DNA from: Streptomyces narbonensis
GTDB lineage: Bacteria; Actinomycetota; Actinomycetes; Streptomycetales; Streptomycetaceae
NCBI RefSeq assembly: GCF_014649015.1
Contig: NZ_BMSF01000003.1
Location: 62,001 to 126,000 of the forward strand
Direction of reading: 5' to 3'
Length of the DNA: 64,000 nucleotides
Within the stretch, counting starts at the first letter, position 1, and the number at the start of each line of letters is the position of its first letter. Positions 42,231-49,751 of this stretch are shown here, piece after piece. A program made the position numbers and the translations under genes. The notes under the pieces are model-generated. The model was not told the origin of the DNA. It did not search any database and worked only from the letters and a program-made list of their open reading frames with translations.

Positions 42231-43040
42231 ATGTCCGCACCCCGCACCGTCCTCCTCACCGGCGCCGCCGGCGGCGTCGGCACGCTGATGCGGGAGCTGC
42301 TGCCCCCGTACGGCTACGAGCTCCGCCTCCTGGATGTCGTCCCCGTGCAGGGGGCCCCGGACGCGATCGTCGCCGACCTCGCGGACCGCACGGCGCTGCG
42401 CGAGGCGGTCCGGGGCGTCGACGCGGTCGTCCACCTGGCGGGGATCTCCCTGGAGGCCGACTTCGAGAAGATCATGGCCGCGAACATCGCCGGGACGTAC
42501 AACCTCTACGAGGCCGCCCGCGAGGAGGGCGTCCGGCGGGTCGTCCTCGCCTCCAGCAACCACGCCGTCGGCTTCACCCGCCGCCCGCACGAGGGCGAGC
42601 CGCTCGTCCCGGTGGACACCCCGCACCGCCCCGACACCTTCTACGGCCTCTCCAAGTGCTTCGGCGAGGACCTGGCCCAGCTCTACTGGGACCTGCACGG
42701 CGTCGAGACGGTCTCCGTGCGCATCGGCTCCTGCTTCCCCGAACCCACGTCCGTGCGGATGCTCTCGATGTGGCTCAGCCCCGCGGACTGCGCCCGCCTC
42801 CTGCACGCCTCGCTCACCGCCGGGTCCGTGGGCCACACCGTGGTGTACGGCTCCTCGGCCAACACCCGTGCGTGGTGGGACCTCTCGACGGCCCGGGCCC
42901 TCGGCTTCGATCCGCAGGACGACTCGGAGCCGTATGCGGAGAAGCTCATCGCCGACAAGGGGCTCCCCGCGGAGGGCAGTGCCGACGACCTCTACGTGGG
43001 CGGCCACTTCTGCGTGAACCCGCCGCGCTGGCCGCACTGA
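42231..43040 (+). CDS. udh: NAD-dependent uronate dehydrogenase (epimerase/dehydratase family)
   Basis: 269 residues of the extended SDR family. Rossmann glycine motif GAAGGVG (11-17), VVHLAG (67-71), Ser109 in LASSNHAVG, and the Tyr138-xxx-Lys142 pair. SSNHAVGF and RPDTFYGLSK match uronate dehydrogenases, which oxidise D-galacturonate or D-glucuronate to aldaro-lactone. The ATG at 42231 follows GGAGGAGA. Together with kdgD this gives the oxidative uronate pathway; the alternative of a general NAD epimerase is less likely in this context. Confidence 0.87.
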   Translation: MSAPRTVLLTGAAGGVGTLMRELLPPYGYELRLLDVVPVQGAPDAIVADLADRTALREAVRGVDAVVHLAGISLEADFEKIMAANIAGTYNLYEAAREEGVRRVVLASSNHAVGFTRRPHEGEPLVPVDTPHRPDTFYGLSKCFGEDLAQLYWDLHGVETVSVRIGSCFPEPTSVRMLSMWLSPADCARLLHASLTAGSVGHTVVYGSSANTRAWWDLSTARALGFDPQDDSEPYAEKLIADKGLPAEGSADDLYVGGHFCVNPPRWPH

Positions 43041-43338
43041 CGGGGAGGGGGACGTACGCAGGACCCGGCCGGACTTGAACGGGGGAGCCGGCCGGGGCCC
43101 GGGTCACGGGTCGCGCGCTGGCAGACCGGACGTGTCCACGGTAAGCGCGTACGAAGATCATCGCGAGCCGTTGAACGCGGCCCCTGTCCGGATTGCGCGG
43201 CGCGCTCACGCGGCGCCCCGCACGCCCCTCACCTGCGGGCCTTCACCCGGACGCCCAGGCCATTCGGACACCGGGCCGCCCGCACGCCCGATCACCCGGA
43301 CGCCCGATCACTCGGACGCCCGCACGCCCGGACGCCGG
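43041..43338. other. Intergenic region, degenerate CCGGACGCCC repeats, no gene
   Basis: About 300 bases. From 43245 to 43330 a degenerate run of CGGACGCCCGATCAC-like units precedes the stop of the AraC gene. No promoter or RNA gene is clear. A plus-strand GGACTTGAAC segment at 43071-43080 (minus-strand GTTCAAGTCC) looks like a tRNA T-arm but lacks a matching stem. Confidence 0.6.
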
Positions 43339-44313
43339 TCAGTCGCCCGCCCGCAAGGTCAGGGACGGGGACTCGCCGTACTTCTCGCGGTAGCGCGCAG
43401 CGAAACGGCCCTGGTGGGCGAAGCCCCAGCGCCAGGCCACCTCGCTCACGGTCACCTCGTCCGGCGCGGCCGCCCGCAGCTCCTCGCGGACCCGGTCGAG
43501 ACGGACCTCCCGCACGTACGCCATCGGGGACATCCCCACGTACTCCCGGAAGGACTCCTGGAGGCGGCGCACGCTCACCCGGGCCAGGGCCGCGAGTTCG
43601 GTGGTCGTGAAGGGGTGCTCCGGGCGCTCCCGCACCGCGTCCATCACCCGTTTGACCGGGGCCGGGCGGCGCGCCTCCCCCGGGTGGGCGAGCGCCTCGC
43701 GCCAGGGGTGCTCGGCGGCCAGGAGCAGCCCGTTGAGCAGCGCCTCCTGGAGCGGCCGCGCAACCAGCTCGTGGTGCGCGAGCCCCTCCCCCGCGAGCGC
43801 CTCGTAGGCGACCTGGCGGGCGAAGCGGACCCAGCTGAGACCGGGGCCGCGCGAGATGTCCAGGCGGGGCGCGAAGGTGAGCGGGCCGCTCACCGGGCGG
43901 CCGAGGAGGCGCTCCAGGCGGTCGCGCAGCTCGGCCGCGCCGATCTTCACGGAGAGGGTCCGGCAGTCCCCGCTCCAGCGGTCGAGGAAGGTGTCGCCCG
44001 CCGGGTCGAGGAGCAGGGCCTCGGTGGCCGTCGCGACGATCCCGGTACGGCTGCCCTGGCGCATCTCCATCCGGCCGCTGAGCGGGGCGTTCAGGTGGTA
44101 GGCGCCGAGCTCCCCGAAGCTCATCCGCACGTCGGTCCCGCAGCTCAGGTCGCCGATGACCAGCGGACCGAGGGCGACGGTGTCGAAGCGCGCCGCGAAG
44201 GGCCTCTGCCGGTCGACCACGTCCATGCGGTTCGCGTAGTAGCGCGCGTCGAGCTCCTCGCGCGCCTCGTCGACGTCCTCCGTGCGGAACGAACTCCCGC
44301 CCACTGTCCCCAT
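43339..44313 (-). CDS. AraC-family regulator with AraC_binding_2 domain
   Basis: 324 residues. An N-terminal cupin-like domain (AraC_binding_2) is suggested by FGELGAYHLNAPLSGRMEM and ALLLDPAGDTF, and the C-terminal HTH pair by LAALARVSVRRLQESFREYVG and VAWRWGFAHQGRFAARYREKYG. ATG 44313 lies 10 bases from the palindrome GAATATTC. Divergent from the small protein and terD, which are possible targets. No specific inducer can be read. Confidence 0.9.
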   Translation of the reverse strand: MGTVGGSSFRTEDVDEAREELDARYYANRMDVVDRQRPFAARFDTVALGPLVIGDLSCGTDVRMSFGELGAYHLNAPLSGRMEMRQGSRTGIVATATEALLLDPAGDTFLDRWSGDCRTLSVKIGAAELRDRLERLLGRPVSGPLTFAPRLDISRGPGLSWVRFARQVAYEALAGEGLAHHELVARPLQEALLNGLLLAAEHPWREALAHPGEARRPAPVKRVMDAVRERPEHPFTTTELAALARVSVRRLQESFREYVGMSPMAYVREVRLDRVREELRAAAPDEVTVSEVAWRWGFAHQGRFAARYREKYGESPSLTLRAGD

Positions 44314-44322
44314 GGATCGAAA

Positions 44323-44330
44323 GAATATTC
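44323..44330. promoter_or_regulatory. GAATATTC palindrome in the divergent leader
   Basis: An 8-bp AT-rich palindrome in an AT-rich patch of about 15 bases, between the AraC start (44313) and the start of the small protein (44369). Possible operator or -10 region; the evidence is limited to position and symmetry. Confidence 0.35.
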
Positions 44331-44368
44331 ATATGACGGATCTGACCGGGAACGGCAGGATGCCCGGC

Positions 44369-44608
44369 ATGCCGAGACCCCAGGGATTCACCTACGAGCG
44401 CCGCCGCGACGGCTCCGTCGTCCTCACCCACCACGGCCGCGCCGCGGGCGTGCTGCGCGGCGGGCGGGCGGAGAAGTTCCTCGCGGAGGTGGAGGCGGGC
44501 GACGCCCAGCTGGTCATGGCCCGGTGGACGGGCGCGTACCGCTTCGGCAACGAGCGGCAGGCCAGGAACCACCCGCGTAACCAAGGTGGCCGAACCCGGC
44601 GAGGGTAA
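44369..44608 (+). CDS. Small basic conserved hypothetical protein
   Basis: 79 residues from ATG 44369 (ATG 44360 and 44333 are alternatives with poorer ribosome sites). A short beta-rich core (FTYERRRDGSVVLTHHGR) leads to a helical ending with RWTGAYRFGNERQARNHPR and a very basic tail. It resembles a Streptomyces family of unknown function. The CAGG 9 bases before the start is the chosen ribosome site. Spacing to terD is 36 bases. Confidence 0.6.
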   Translation: MPRPQGFTYERRRDGSVVLTHHGRAAGVLRGGRAEKFLAEVEAGDAQLVMARWTGAYRFGNERQARNHPRNQGGRTRRG

Positions 44609-44644
44609 GGGAACGGCAAAGCCGTCCGGATCGTTACCCCTGGC

Positions 44645-45871
44645 ATGACCGCTATGACCCCCGGCTCGAACATCCCTCTCACCGCCGCGCGCGTGGCGGT
44701 GGACGTCGCCGCCCCGGTGCGGCTCGACGTCTCGGGCCTGCTGCTCGGCGCCAACGGCAAGGTGCGCTCGGACGACGACTTCATCTTCTACAACCAGCCC
44801 GCCGGGCCCGGTGTGGCCTACCGCTCCGGCGGCGGCACCGCGCCCGACGCGATCGTGGTGGACACGGGCGCGCTCCCGGCCGGCATCGAGAGGATCGTCG
44901 TCACGGCGAGCCCCGACGCCGCGGGCCAGACCTTCCAGGGCATCGAGCCCACGGCGACCGTGCGGAACGCGGACGACGGCACCGTCCTCGCCACCTTCAC
45001 CCCGCCGCGGCTCGCCACGGAGACCGCGCTGGTGGTCGTCGAGATCTATCTGCGCAACGGCGCGTGGAAGGCCCGAGCCGTGGGCCAGGGCTACGCGAAC
45101 GGGCTGGCCGGCATCGCGACGGACTTCGGCGTCTCCGTGGACGACGAACCCGCCGCCGCCCCGGCGCCCGTCGCACCGCCGGCCCCGCCCGCGCCGCCCG
45201 TCACCGCCCCGCAGGACCCGCGGATCGCGGCCTCGGCGCCGCCGGCCCCGGCCGCACCCCCGGCCGCCCCCGCCGCCGCCCCCGTCTCCACCGGCAAGAT
45301 CAACCTCGACAAGGGCCGGGTCAGCCTCCAGAAGAACCAGACGGTGTCCCTGGTCAAGGGCGGCCAGCCGCTGCTCTCCCAGGTCAAGATGGGCCTCGGC
45401 TGGGAGCCGGCCTACCGCGGCAAGGACATCGACCTGGACGCCTCCGTCATCGCGTACGGACCGCAGCGCAACCACCTGGACAGCTGCTACTTCGGCAAAC
45501 TGTCGATCCTCAACGGATCGATCAAGCACTCCGGCGACAACCTCACGGGCGAGGGCGCGGGTGACGACGAGGTGATCGTCGTCGACCTCGGCCGGCTGCC
45601 CGCCGACGCCACGGGCCTGGTCTTCACGGTCAACTCCTTCTCCGGCCAGAAGTTCACCGAGGTCGCGAAGGCCTACTGCCGGCTCATGGACGCGGCGACC
45701 GGCGAGGAGCTGGTCCGCTTCGACCTCACCACCGCCGAGCCGCAGACGGGCGTGATGATGGCCAAGCTGATCAAGCAGTTCAGCGGTGAGTGGGAGATGA
45801 CGGCGATGGGCGAGTTCGTGAAGTCGCGGACGGTCCGGGGCATGGTGAAGCCCGCCGCCCAGTCGCTCTGA
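44645..45871 (+). CDS. TerD-family tellurium/stress protein with two TerD domains
   Basis: 408 residues. TerD domain 1 (about 10-165; LDVSGLLLGANGKVRSDDDFIFYNQP) and TerD domain 2 (about 218-405; VKMGLGWEPAYRGKDIDLDASVIAYG) bind Ca2+ through the acidic loops. They are joined by a Pro/Ala linker (about 168-215). TerD-type proteins appear in stress and development, with or without tellurite resistance. No other ter genes are in the window, so it is a solitary member. ATG 44645, alternative 44654. A 28-bp tandem array starts at the base of its stop codon. Confidence 0.9.
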   Translation: MTAMTPGSNIPLTAARVAVDVAAPVRLDVSGLLLGANGKVRSDDDFIFYNQPAGPGVAYRSGGGTAPDAIVVDTGALPAGIERIVVTASPDAAGQTFQGIEPTATVRNADDGTVLATFTPPRLATETALVVVEIYLRNGAWKARAVGQGYANGLAGIATDFGVSVDDEPAAAPAPVAPPAPPAPPVTAPQDPRIAASAPPAPAAPPAAPAAAPVSTGKINLDKGRVSLQKNQTVSLVKGGQPLLSQVKMGLGWEPAYRGKDIDLDASVIAYGPQRNHLDSCYFGKLSILNGSIKHSGDNLTGEGAGDDEVIVVDLGRLPADATGLVFTVNSFSGQKFTEVAKAYCRLMDAATGEELVRFDLTTAEPQTGVMMAKLIKQFSGEWEMTAMGEFVKSRTVRGMVKPAAQSL

Positions 45872-46059
45872 GCGGCGGGCTCCCGGCCCGTCGCCGAGAG
45901 CGGCAGGCTCCCCGCCCGTCGCCGAGAGCGGCAGGCTCCCCGCCCGTCGCCGAGAGCGGCAGGCTCCCCGCCCGTCGCCGAGAGCGGCAGGCTCCCCGCC
46001 CGTCGCCGAGAGCGGCAGGCTCCCCGCCCGTCGCCGAGAGCGGCGGGCTCCCCGCCCTG
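45871..46059. repeat. 28-bp tandem array of hairpin-forming units after terD
   Basis: Six full units of AGCGGCAGGCTCCCCGCCCG(TCGCCGAG) at 45871, 45899, 45927, 45955, 45983 and 46011, plus a partial from 46039. Four of the middle units are identical. Each contains GGCRGG-CTC-CCCGCC, and the last, with a perfect GGCGGG/CCCGCC stem, can terminate transcription. It separates convergent terD and acdS. Confidence 0.85.
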
Positions 46060-46067
46060 TCCCTCCC

Positions 46068-47087
46068 TTACGAGAACAGGGCGCTGTAACCGTTGAGGGC
46101 GGGCTGGCCGCCGAGGTGGGCGTAGAGAACGGTCGAGTCCCGGCCGATCTCTCCCCGCTCCACCAGGTCGATCAGACCCGCCATCGACTTCCCCTCGTAG
46201 ACGGGGTCGGTGATCATGCCCTCGGTGCGGGCGGCGAGCCGCATCGCGTCGAGGGTGGCCTCGTCCGGGAGGCCGTAGACGCCGGCGTGGTAGCGCTCGT
46301 CGAGTACGACGTCGGCCGCCGTCACCTCGCGCTCGACGCCGATGAGCGCGGCGGTGTCGCGGGCGATCCGGGTGATCTGCTCGTGCGTGGGACCGGGCTT
46401 CGCCGAGGCGTCGACGCCGATGATCCGGCGGGCCGGTCCGCCCTCCTCGGCGAGCGCGGCGAAGCCCGCGACCATCCCGGCCTGCGTGGAGCCGGTCACC
46501 GAGCAGACGACCACGGTGTCGAAGTGGACGCCGAGCTCGCTCTCCTGCTCGGCCACCTCGTACGCCCAGTTCGCGAAGCCGAGCCCGCCGAGCGGGTGGT
46601 CGGAGGCGCCCGCCGGGATCGCGTACGGCTTCCCACCGCCCTCCTCGACCTCCCGCAGGGCCTGCTCCCAGCTCTCCTTGAAGCCGATGCCGAAGCCCGC
46701 CCGCACGAGGCGCACGTCGGCGCCGGCGAGGCGGCTGATCAGGATGTTGCCGACCTTGTCGTAGACGGAGTCGGGCCAGTCGACCCAGCTCTCCTGCACG
46801 AGGACGCAGCGCAGGCCGGCACGGGCGGCGACGGCGGCGACCTGGCGGGTGTGGTTGGACTGGACCCCGCCGATGGAGACGAGGGTGTCGCAGCCCTGGG
46901 CGAGGGCGTCGGCGACCAGGTACTCCAGCTTGCGGGTCTTGTTCCCGCCGTACGCGACACCGGAGTTGCAGTCCTCGCGCTTGGCCCAGAGCGTGGCGCC
47001 GCCGAGGTGGTGGGTGAGCCGTTCCAGGGGGTGGACCGGGGAGGGCCCGAAGAGGAGCGGGTAGCGGGCGAAATCGGTGATCGGCAA
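46068..47087 (-). CDS. acdS: 1-aminocyclopropane-1-carboxylate deaminase
   Basis: 339 residues from TTG 47087 (the family length is about 338). PLP tryptophan-synthase-beta fold; Schiff-base Lys50 in [30 protein letters not shown], the substrate loop [16 protein letters not shown], Glu in [16 protein letters not shown] and Leu in LYAHLGG, the pair that separates ACC deaminase from D-cysteine desulfhydrase. It converts ACC to 2-oxobutyrate and ammonia, lowering ethylene in plants. The TTG is preceded by GGGAG. The upstream GntR gene is transcribed towards it, separated by a hairpin element. Confidence 0.93.
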   Translation of the reverse strand: MPITDFARYPLLFGPSPVHPLERLTHHLGGATLWAKREDCNSGVAYGGNKTRKLEYLVADALAQGCDTLVSIGGVQSNHTRQVAAVAARAGLRCVLVQESWVDWPDSVYDKVGNILISRLAGADVRLVRAGFGIGFKESWEQALREVEEGGGKPYAIPAGASDHPLGGLGFANWAYEVAEQESELGVHFDTVVVCSVTGSTQAGMVAGFAALAEEGGPARRIIGVDASAKPGPTHEQITRIARDTAALIGVEREVTAADVVLDERYHAGVYGLPDEATLDAMRLAARTEGMITDPVYEGKSMAGLIDLVERGEIGRDSTVLYAHLGGQPALNGYSALFS

Positions 47088-47189
47088 GACGGCTCCCGGT
47101 GGTCCGGTGGATGGGCTGGCTGGTCGACGCTCCGGACGGCGCTGGGGCGTGTGCCGGACGCCGCCGGGCAGACGGGAAGGTGACGACAC

Positions 47190-47263
47190 CCCCTAGGCCC
47201 TGTCGTCAAACTCCCGCCTGCCCTGCGGGCGGACGACGGGAGTTTGACGACAGGACCTAGGGG
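47190..47263. mobile_element. CTAG-flanked inverted-repeat element (MITE-like)
   Basis: Arms 47190-47216 and 47237-47263 match at 26 of 27 positions and end in CCCCTAGG on both sides, with a 20-base loop that itself pairs partly. The minus-strand TAG inside CCTAGG is the stop codon of the GntR gene. No transposase; related to the 39871 element by design and CTAG edge, but with a different core. Confidence 0.65.
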
Positions 47264-47952
47264 AGGTCCTCCGGCGCCGGGATGCCGGTGACCTCGGCCA
47301 CCTCGACGGCGTCGTCCGCGAGTTGTTCGAGCGCCGCCCAGATCTCGGTGGTGATCCTGACCGCGGCCTCCGCGTCCCCCCTCTCGCACGCGTCGATCAG
47401 CCGGGCGTGCAGTTCGGCTGAGCCGCAGCTGCCGGAGTCGCCGAAGAGCCGCCGCTCGACGCGGCGGATGAGTGGGGTGTAGCGCGCGATGGTGGCGGCG
47501 GCGGCGTGGTTGCCGCTGGCGACGACGAGGACCTGGTGGAGCTCGTCGTCGGCGCGGAGCGCGGCCTCGACGTCGGAGTCGCGGACGGCCGCCGCGAAGC
47601 GCGCGTTGGCCTCGCGCATGGTCCGGACGCCCTCGGGGCCGAGCAGCGGCACCCCGGTGCGGGCGGCGAGCTCGTGCATCACGCGCACGACGGACGCGGC
47701 GTCCCGGACCACCCGGCTGACCGGCCGGGTGACCCGGGTGTAGCTCTGTGGTTTGGTCTCGACGAGCCCCTCGATGCAGAGCCGGGCCAGGGCCTCGCGC
47801 ACGGGCGCGCGCGAGAGCCCGAGGAGGTCGGCGAGGTCGGCGTCCTTCAGGAGGGCGCCGGGGGCGAGGTCGCCGCGCACGATGGCCTCGCGCAGTGCCT
47901 CGTACGCCCGGTCGCGCAGAAGGGTCCGGCCCACGGGCCGCAGTGCGTCCAT
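47257..47952 (-). CDS. GntR-family (FCD) regulator of the ACC deaminase region
   Basis: 231 residues. wHTH: RAYEALREAIVRGDLAPGAL, LADLLGLSRAPVREALARL; FCD domain with MREANARFAAAVRDSD, DDELHQVLVVASGN and ELHARLIDACERGD. The ATG at 47952 falls inside a 37-bp palindrome, so the leader is very short or absent. The gene reads towards acdS and ends in the element at 47190. Probably binds its own start-codon palindrome and controls acdS in response to an amino-acid-like ligand (inferred). Confidence 0.9.
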   Translation of the reverse strand: MDALRPVGRTLLRDRAYEALREAIVRGDLAPGALLKDADLADLLGLSRAPVREALARLCIEGLVETKPQSYTRVTRPVSRVVRDAASVVRVMHELAARTGVPLLGPEGVRTMREANARFAAAVRDSDVEAALRADDELHQVLVVASGNHAAAATIARYTPLIRRVERRLFGDSGSCGSAELHARLIDACERGDAEAAVRITTEIWAALEQLADDAVEVAEVTGIPAPEDLP

Positions 47953-47983
47953 GGGCTGACATGTTAGATGTCAGCCCATGGAC
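47947..47983. promoter_or_regulatory. 37-bp palindrome covering the gntR start codon
   Basis: Arms of 16 bases (47947-47962 and 47968-47983) are perfect complements around GTTAG. The core TGACATGTTAGATGTCA resembles GntR-type operators. The ATG of gntR lies in one arm. Confidence 0.85.
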
Positions 47984-48058
47984 CTGACCAGGGGTCAGAG
48001 GGGCAGACCGAGAGGTCCTGAAGGGCACCTCGGAGCCCCTCGAAGGCCCGCCGTCGGC

Positions 48059-49486
48059 TCAGCGGCGGGGCTGGCGGCGCCAGGGGCCGGTGATCGCGAG
48101 CAGGATGCCCGGCTCCTGGATGTTGGCGAAGAGCGTCCCGCCGTCGGGCGAGAAGCAGACCCCGGTGAACTCGGCTTCGTTCAGGTCGTTGCGGGCGATG
48201 GGGTACGTCCGGCCGGAGTCGGTCGCACCGAAGAGGTGCTGCAGGCCGCGGCCGTCCTCGGCGATGACGATCCCGCCGTGCGGGGAGACGGTGATGTTGT
48301 CGGGGCCGTCGAAGGCGCCGTCCTCGCCGGGCGCCGCGTTCACACCGAACAGCACCTTGAGGGTGAGGGTGCGGCGCCTGGGGTCGTAGAACCAGACCTG
48401 GCCGTCGTGCGAGGGGCCGGGGCTCCACTCCTCGCGCGCGAAGGACGAGACGACGTACGCGCCGCCGTCGGCCCACCACATGCCCTCCAGCTTGCAGCCG
48501 CGGGTGATCCGGCCGTCCTCGAACTGCTTGCGGACGGGGACCGTGCGGGCGTCGCGGTCGGGGACGTCGACCCAGTCCACGCCGTAGACGGTGCCGATCC
48601 GGGTGGCCTGCGAGAGGTCGGCGACGAGACGGCCGCCGGAGTCGGTGCACTTGGCGGCCTGGAGCACACCGGCGTCGTCGGCGAGCGTACGGAGCTTCCC
48701 GCGCCCGTGCTCGAAGCCCTTCGGCGGCACCCAGCGGAAGAGCAGGCCGAAGGGCAGGGCGGCGTCCTCGGTGAGGTAGGCGTGGCCGCGCTTCGGGTCG
48801 ATGACGACGGCCTCGTGGTCGAAGCGGCCGAAGGCCTTGATCGGCTTCGGGTCGAGGTTGGCGTGCCGGTCGAACGGGTCGACCTCGAAGACGTAGCCGT
48901 GGTCCCTCGTCATGCCGTTGACGCCCGCGAGGTCGGAGTTCTCCTCGCCGGTCAGCCAGGTGCCCCAGGTGGTGCTGCCGCCCGCGCAGTTGGTGGAGGT
49001 TCCGGCGAGGCCGACCCACTCCACGACGGTGCCGTCTCGGTGCACCTCGACGACGGTGCAGCCGCCGGGGGCGATCGGGTCGTAGACGAGTCCCTCGGTG
49101 AGCGGGACGGGGTGGGGCCAGTTCGAGCGGGGCCCGTAGAGCTCGTGGTTGTTGACGAGGTACGTGGCGCCGCGCGGGCCGGCGAAGGCCGCGGTGCCGT
49201 CGTGGTTGGAGGGCGTTAACTCGCCGCTCTCCAGTCGGGTGACGCCGCTGTGGGTGACGACGCGGTACGAGAACCCGGCCGGCAGGGCGAGGATCCCCTC
49301 GGGGTCGGCGAGGAGCGGCCCGTACCCGAGCGCGTGGCCCCCGCCGTGCCCGGCTCCGTACACCTCCGGCTCGTCGGAGGCGAGCGCCTCGGGCGCGGTG
49401 GCCAGAGCGCCGACGACTCCGGTGAGGGCGAGCCCCGCACCGGCGACGGCGGACTGCTTGGTGAACTCTCGGCGATTGAGGGGCAT
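48059..49486 (-). CDS. PhoX-like (DUF839) exported alkaline phosphatase-family protein
   Basis: 475 residues. Twin-arginine signal NRREFTKQSAVAGAGLAL then TAPEALAS, so it is exported folded. The mature part is a beta-propeller with HDGTAAFAGPRG, VNNHELYG, TGEENS, WWADGGAYVVSSF and FDGPDNITVSP, the acidic pattern of PhoX/DUF839 proteins that bind Ca and Fe and hydrolyse phosphomonoesters. ATG 49486 (ORF open to 49528) with GGGAGA upstream. Phosphate control cannot be read from the leader. Confidence 0.87.
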   Translation of the reverse strand: MPLNRREFTKQSAVAGAGLALTGVVGALATAPEALASDEPEVYGAGHGGGHALGYGPLLADPEGILALPAGFSYRVVTHSGVTRLESGELTPSNHDGTAAFAGPRGATYLVNNHELYGPRSNWPHPVPLTEGLVYDPIAPGGCTVVEVHRDGTVVEWVGLAGTSTNCAGGSTTWGTWLTGEENSDLAGVNGMTRDHGYVFEVDPFDRHANLDPKPIKAFGRFDHEAVVIDPKRGHAYLTEDAALPFGLLFRWVPPKGFEHGRGKLRTLADDAGVLQAAKCTDSGGRLVADLSQATRIGTVYGVDWVDVPDRDARTVPVRKQFEDGRITRGCKLEGMWWADGGAYVVSSFAREEWSPGPSHDGQVWFYDPRRRTLTLKVLFGVNAAPGEDGAFDGPDNITVSPHGGIVIAEDGRGLQHLFGATDSGRTYPIARNDLNEAEFTGVCFSPDGGTLFANIQEPGILLAITGPWRRQPRR

Positions 49487-49600
49487 GGTGTAAGGGTCTC
49501 CCTGGGCCGGGTGGATCATACGGGCCACCGTCCCGTGCCCTCACGAACGCGAGCTAAACGCCACGGGAACGCCGTCCGGGCATCACCGAAGCGATCCCGG

Positions 49601-49660
49601 AGCCGGAACCGGCCGACACCGGCCGGAACCGGCCGACACCGGCCGGAACCGGCCGACACC
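49601..49660. repeat. Three 20-bp tandem repeats of GGCCGGAACCGGCCGACACC
   Basis: Units begin at 49601, 49621 and 49641, the first differing at one base. They share the CCGGCCGGAACCGG word with the end of the 18882-19012 block. Located in the 265-base gap between convergently arranged minus-strand genes; no gene is seen in the gap. Confidence 0.8.
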
Positions 49661-49751
49661 GAGACCGTCATCGGCCGGAATCGACCGGCTCCGAAGGGGA
49701 TTCGGCCTCCCCTGCCGGGCGCCCGGCGGCACCCGGCCGGGGTCCGGGCCG

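Noticed and set aside
43055..43090. tRNA-like T-arm (GTTCAAGTCC on the minus strand)
   Set aside because: The bases on either side do not form a T stem, and no D or anticodon stem precedes it. At most a relic.
45871..46059. CRISPR array
   Set aside because: The 28-bp units are head to tail with no spacers, and no cas genes are present.
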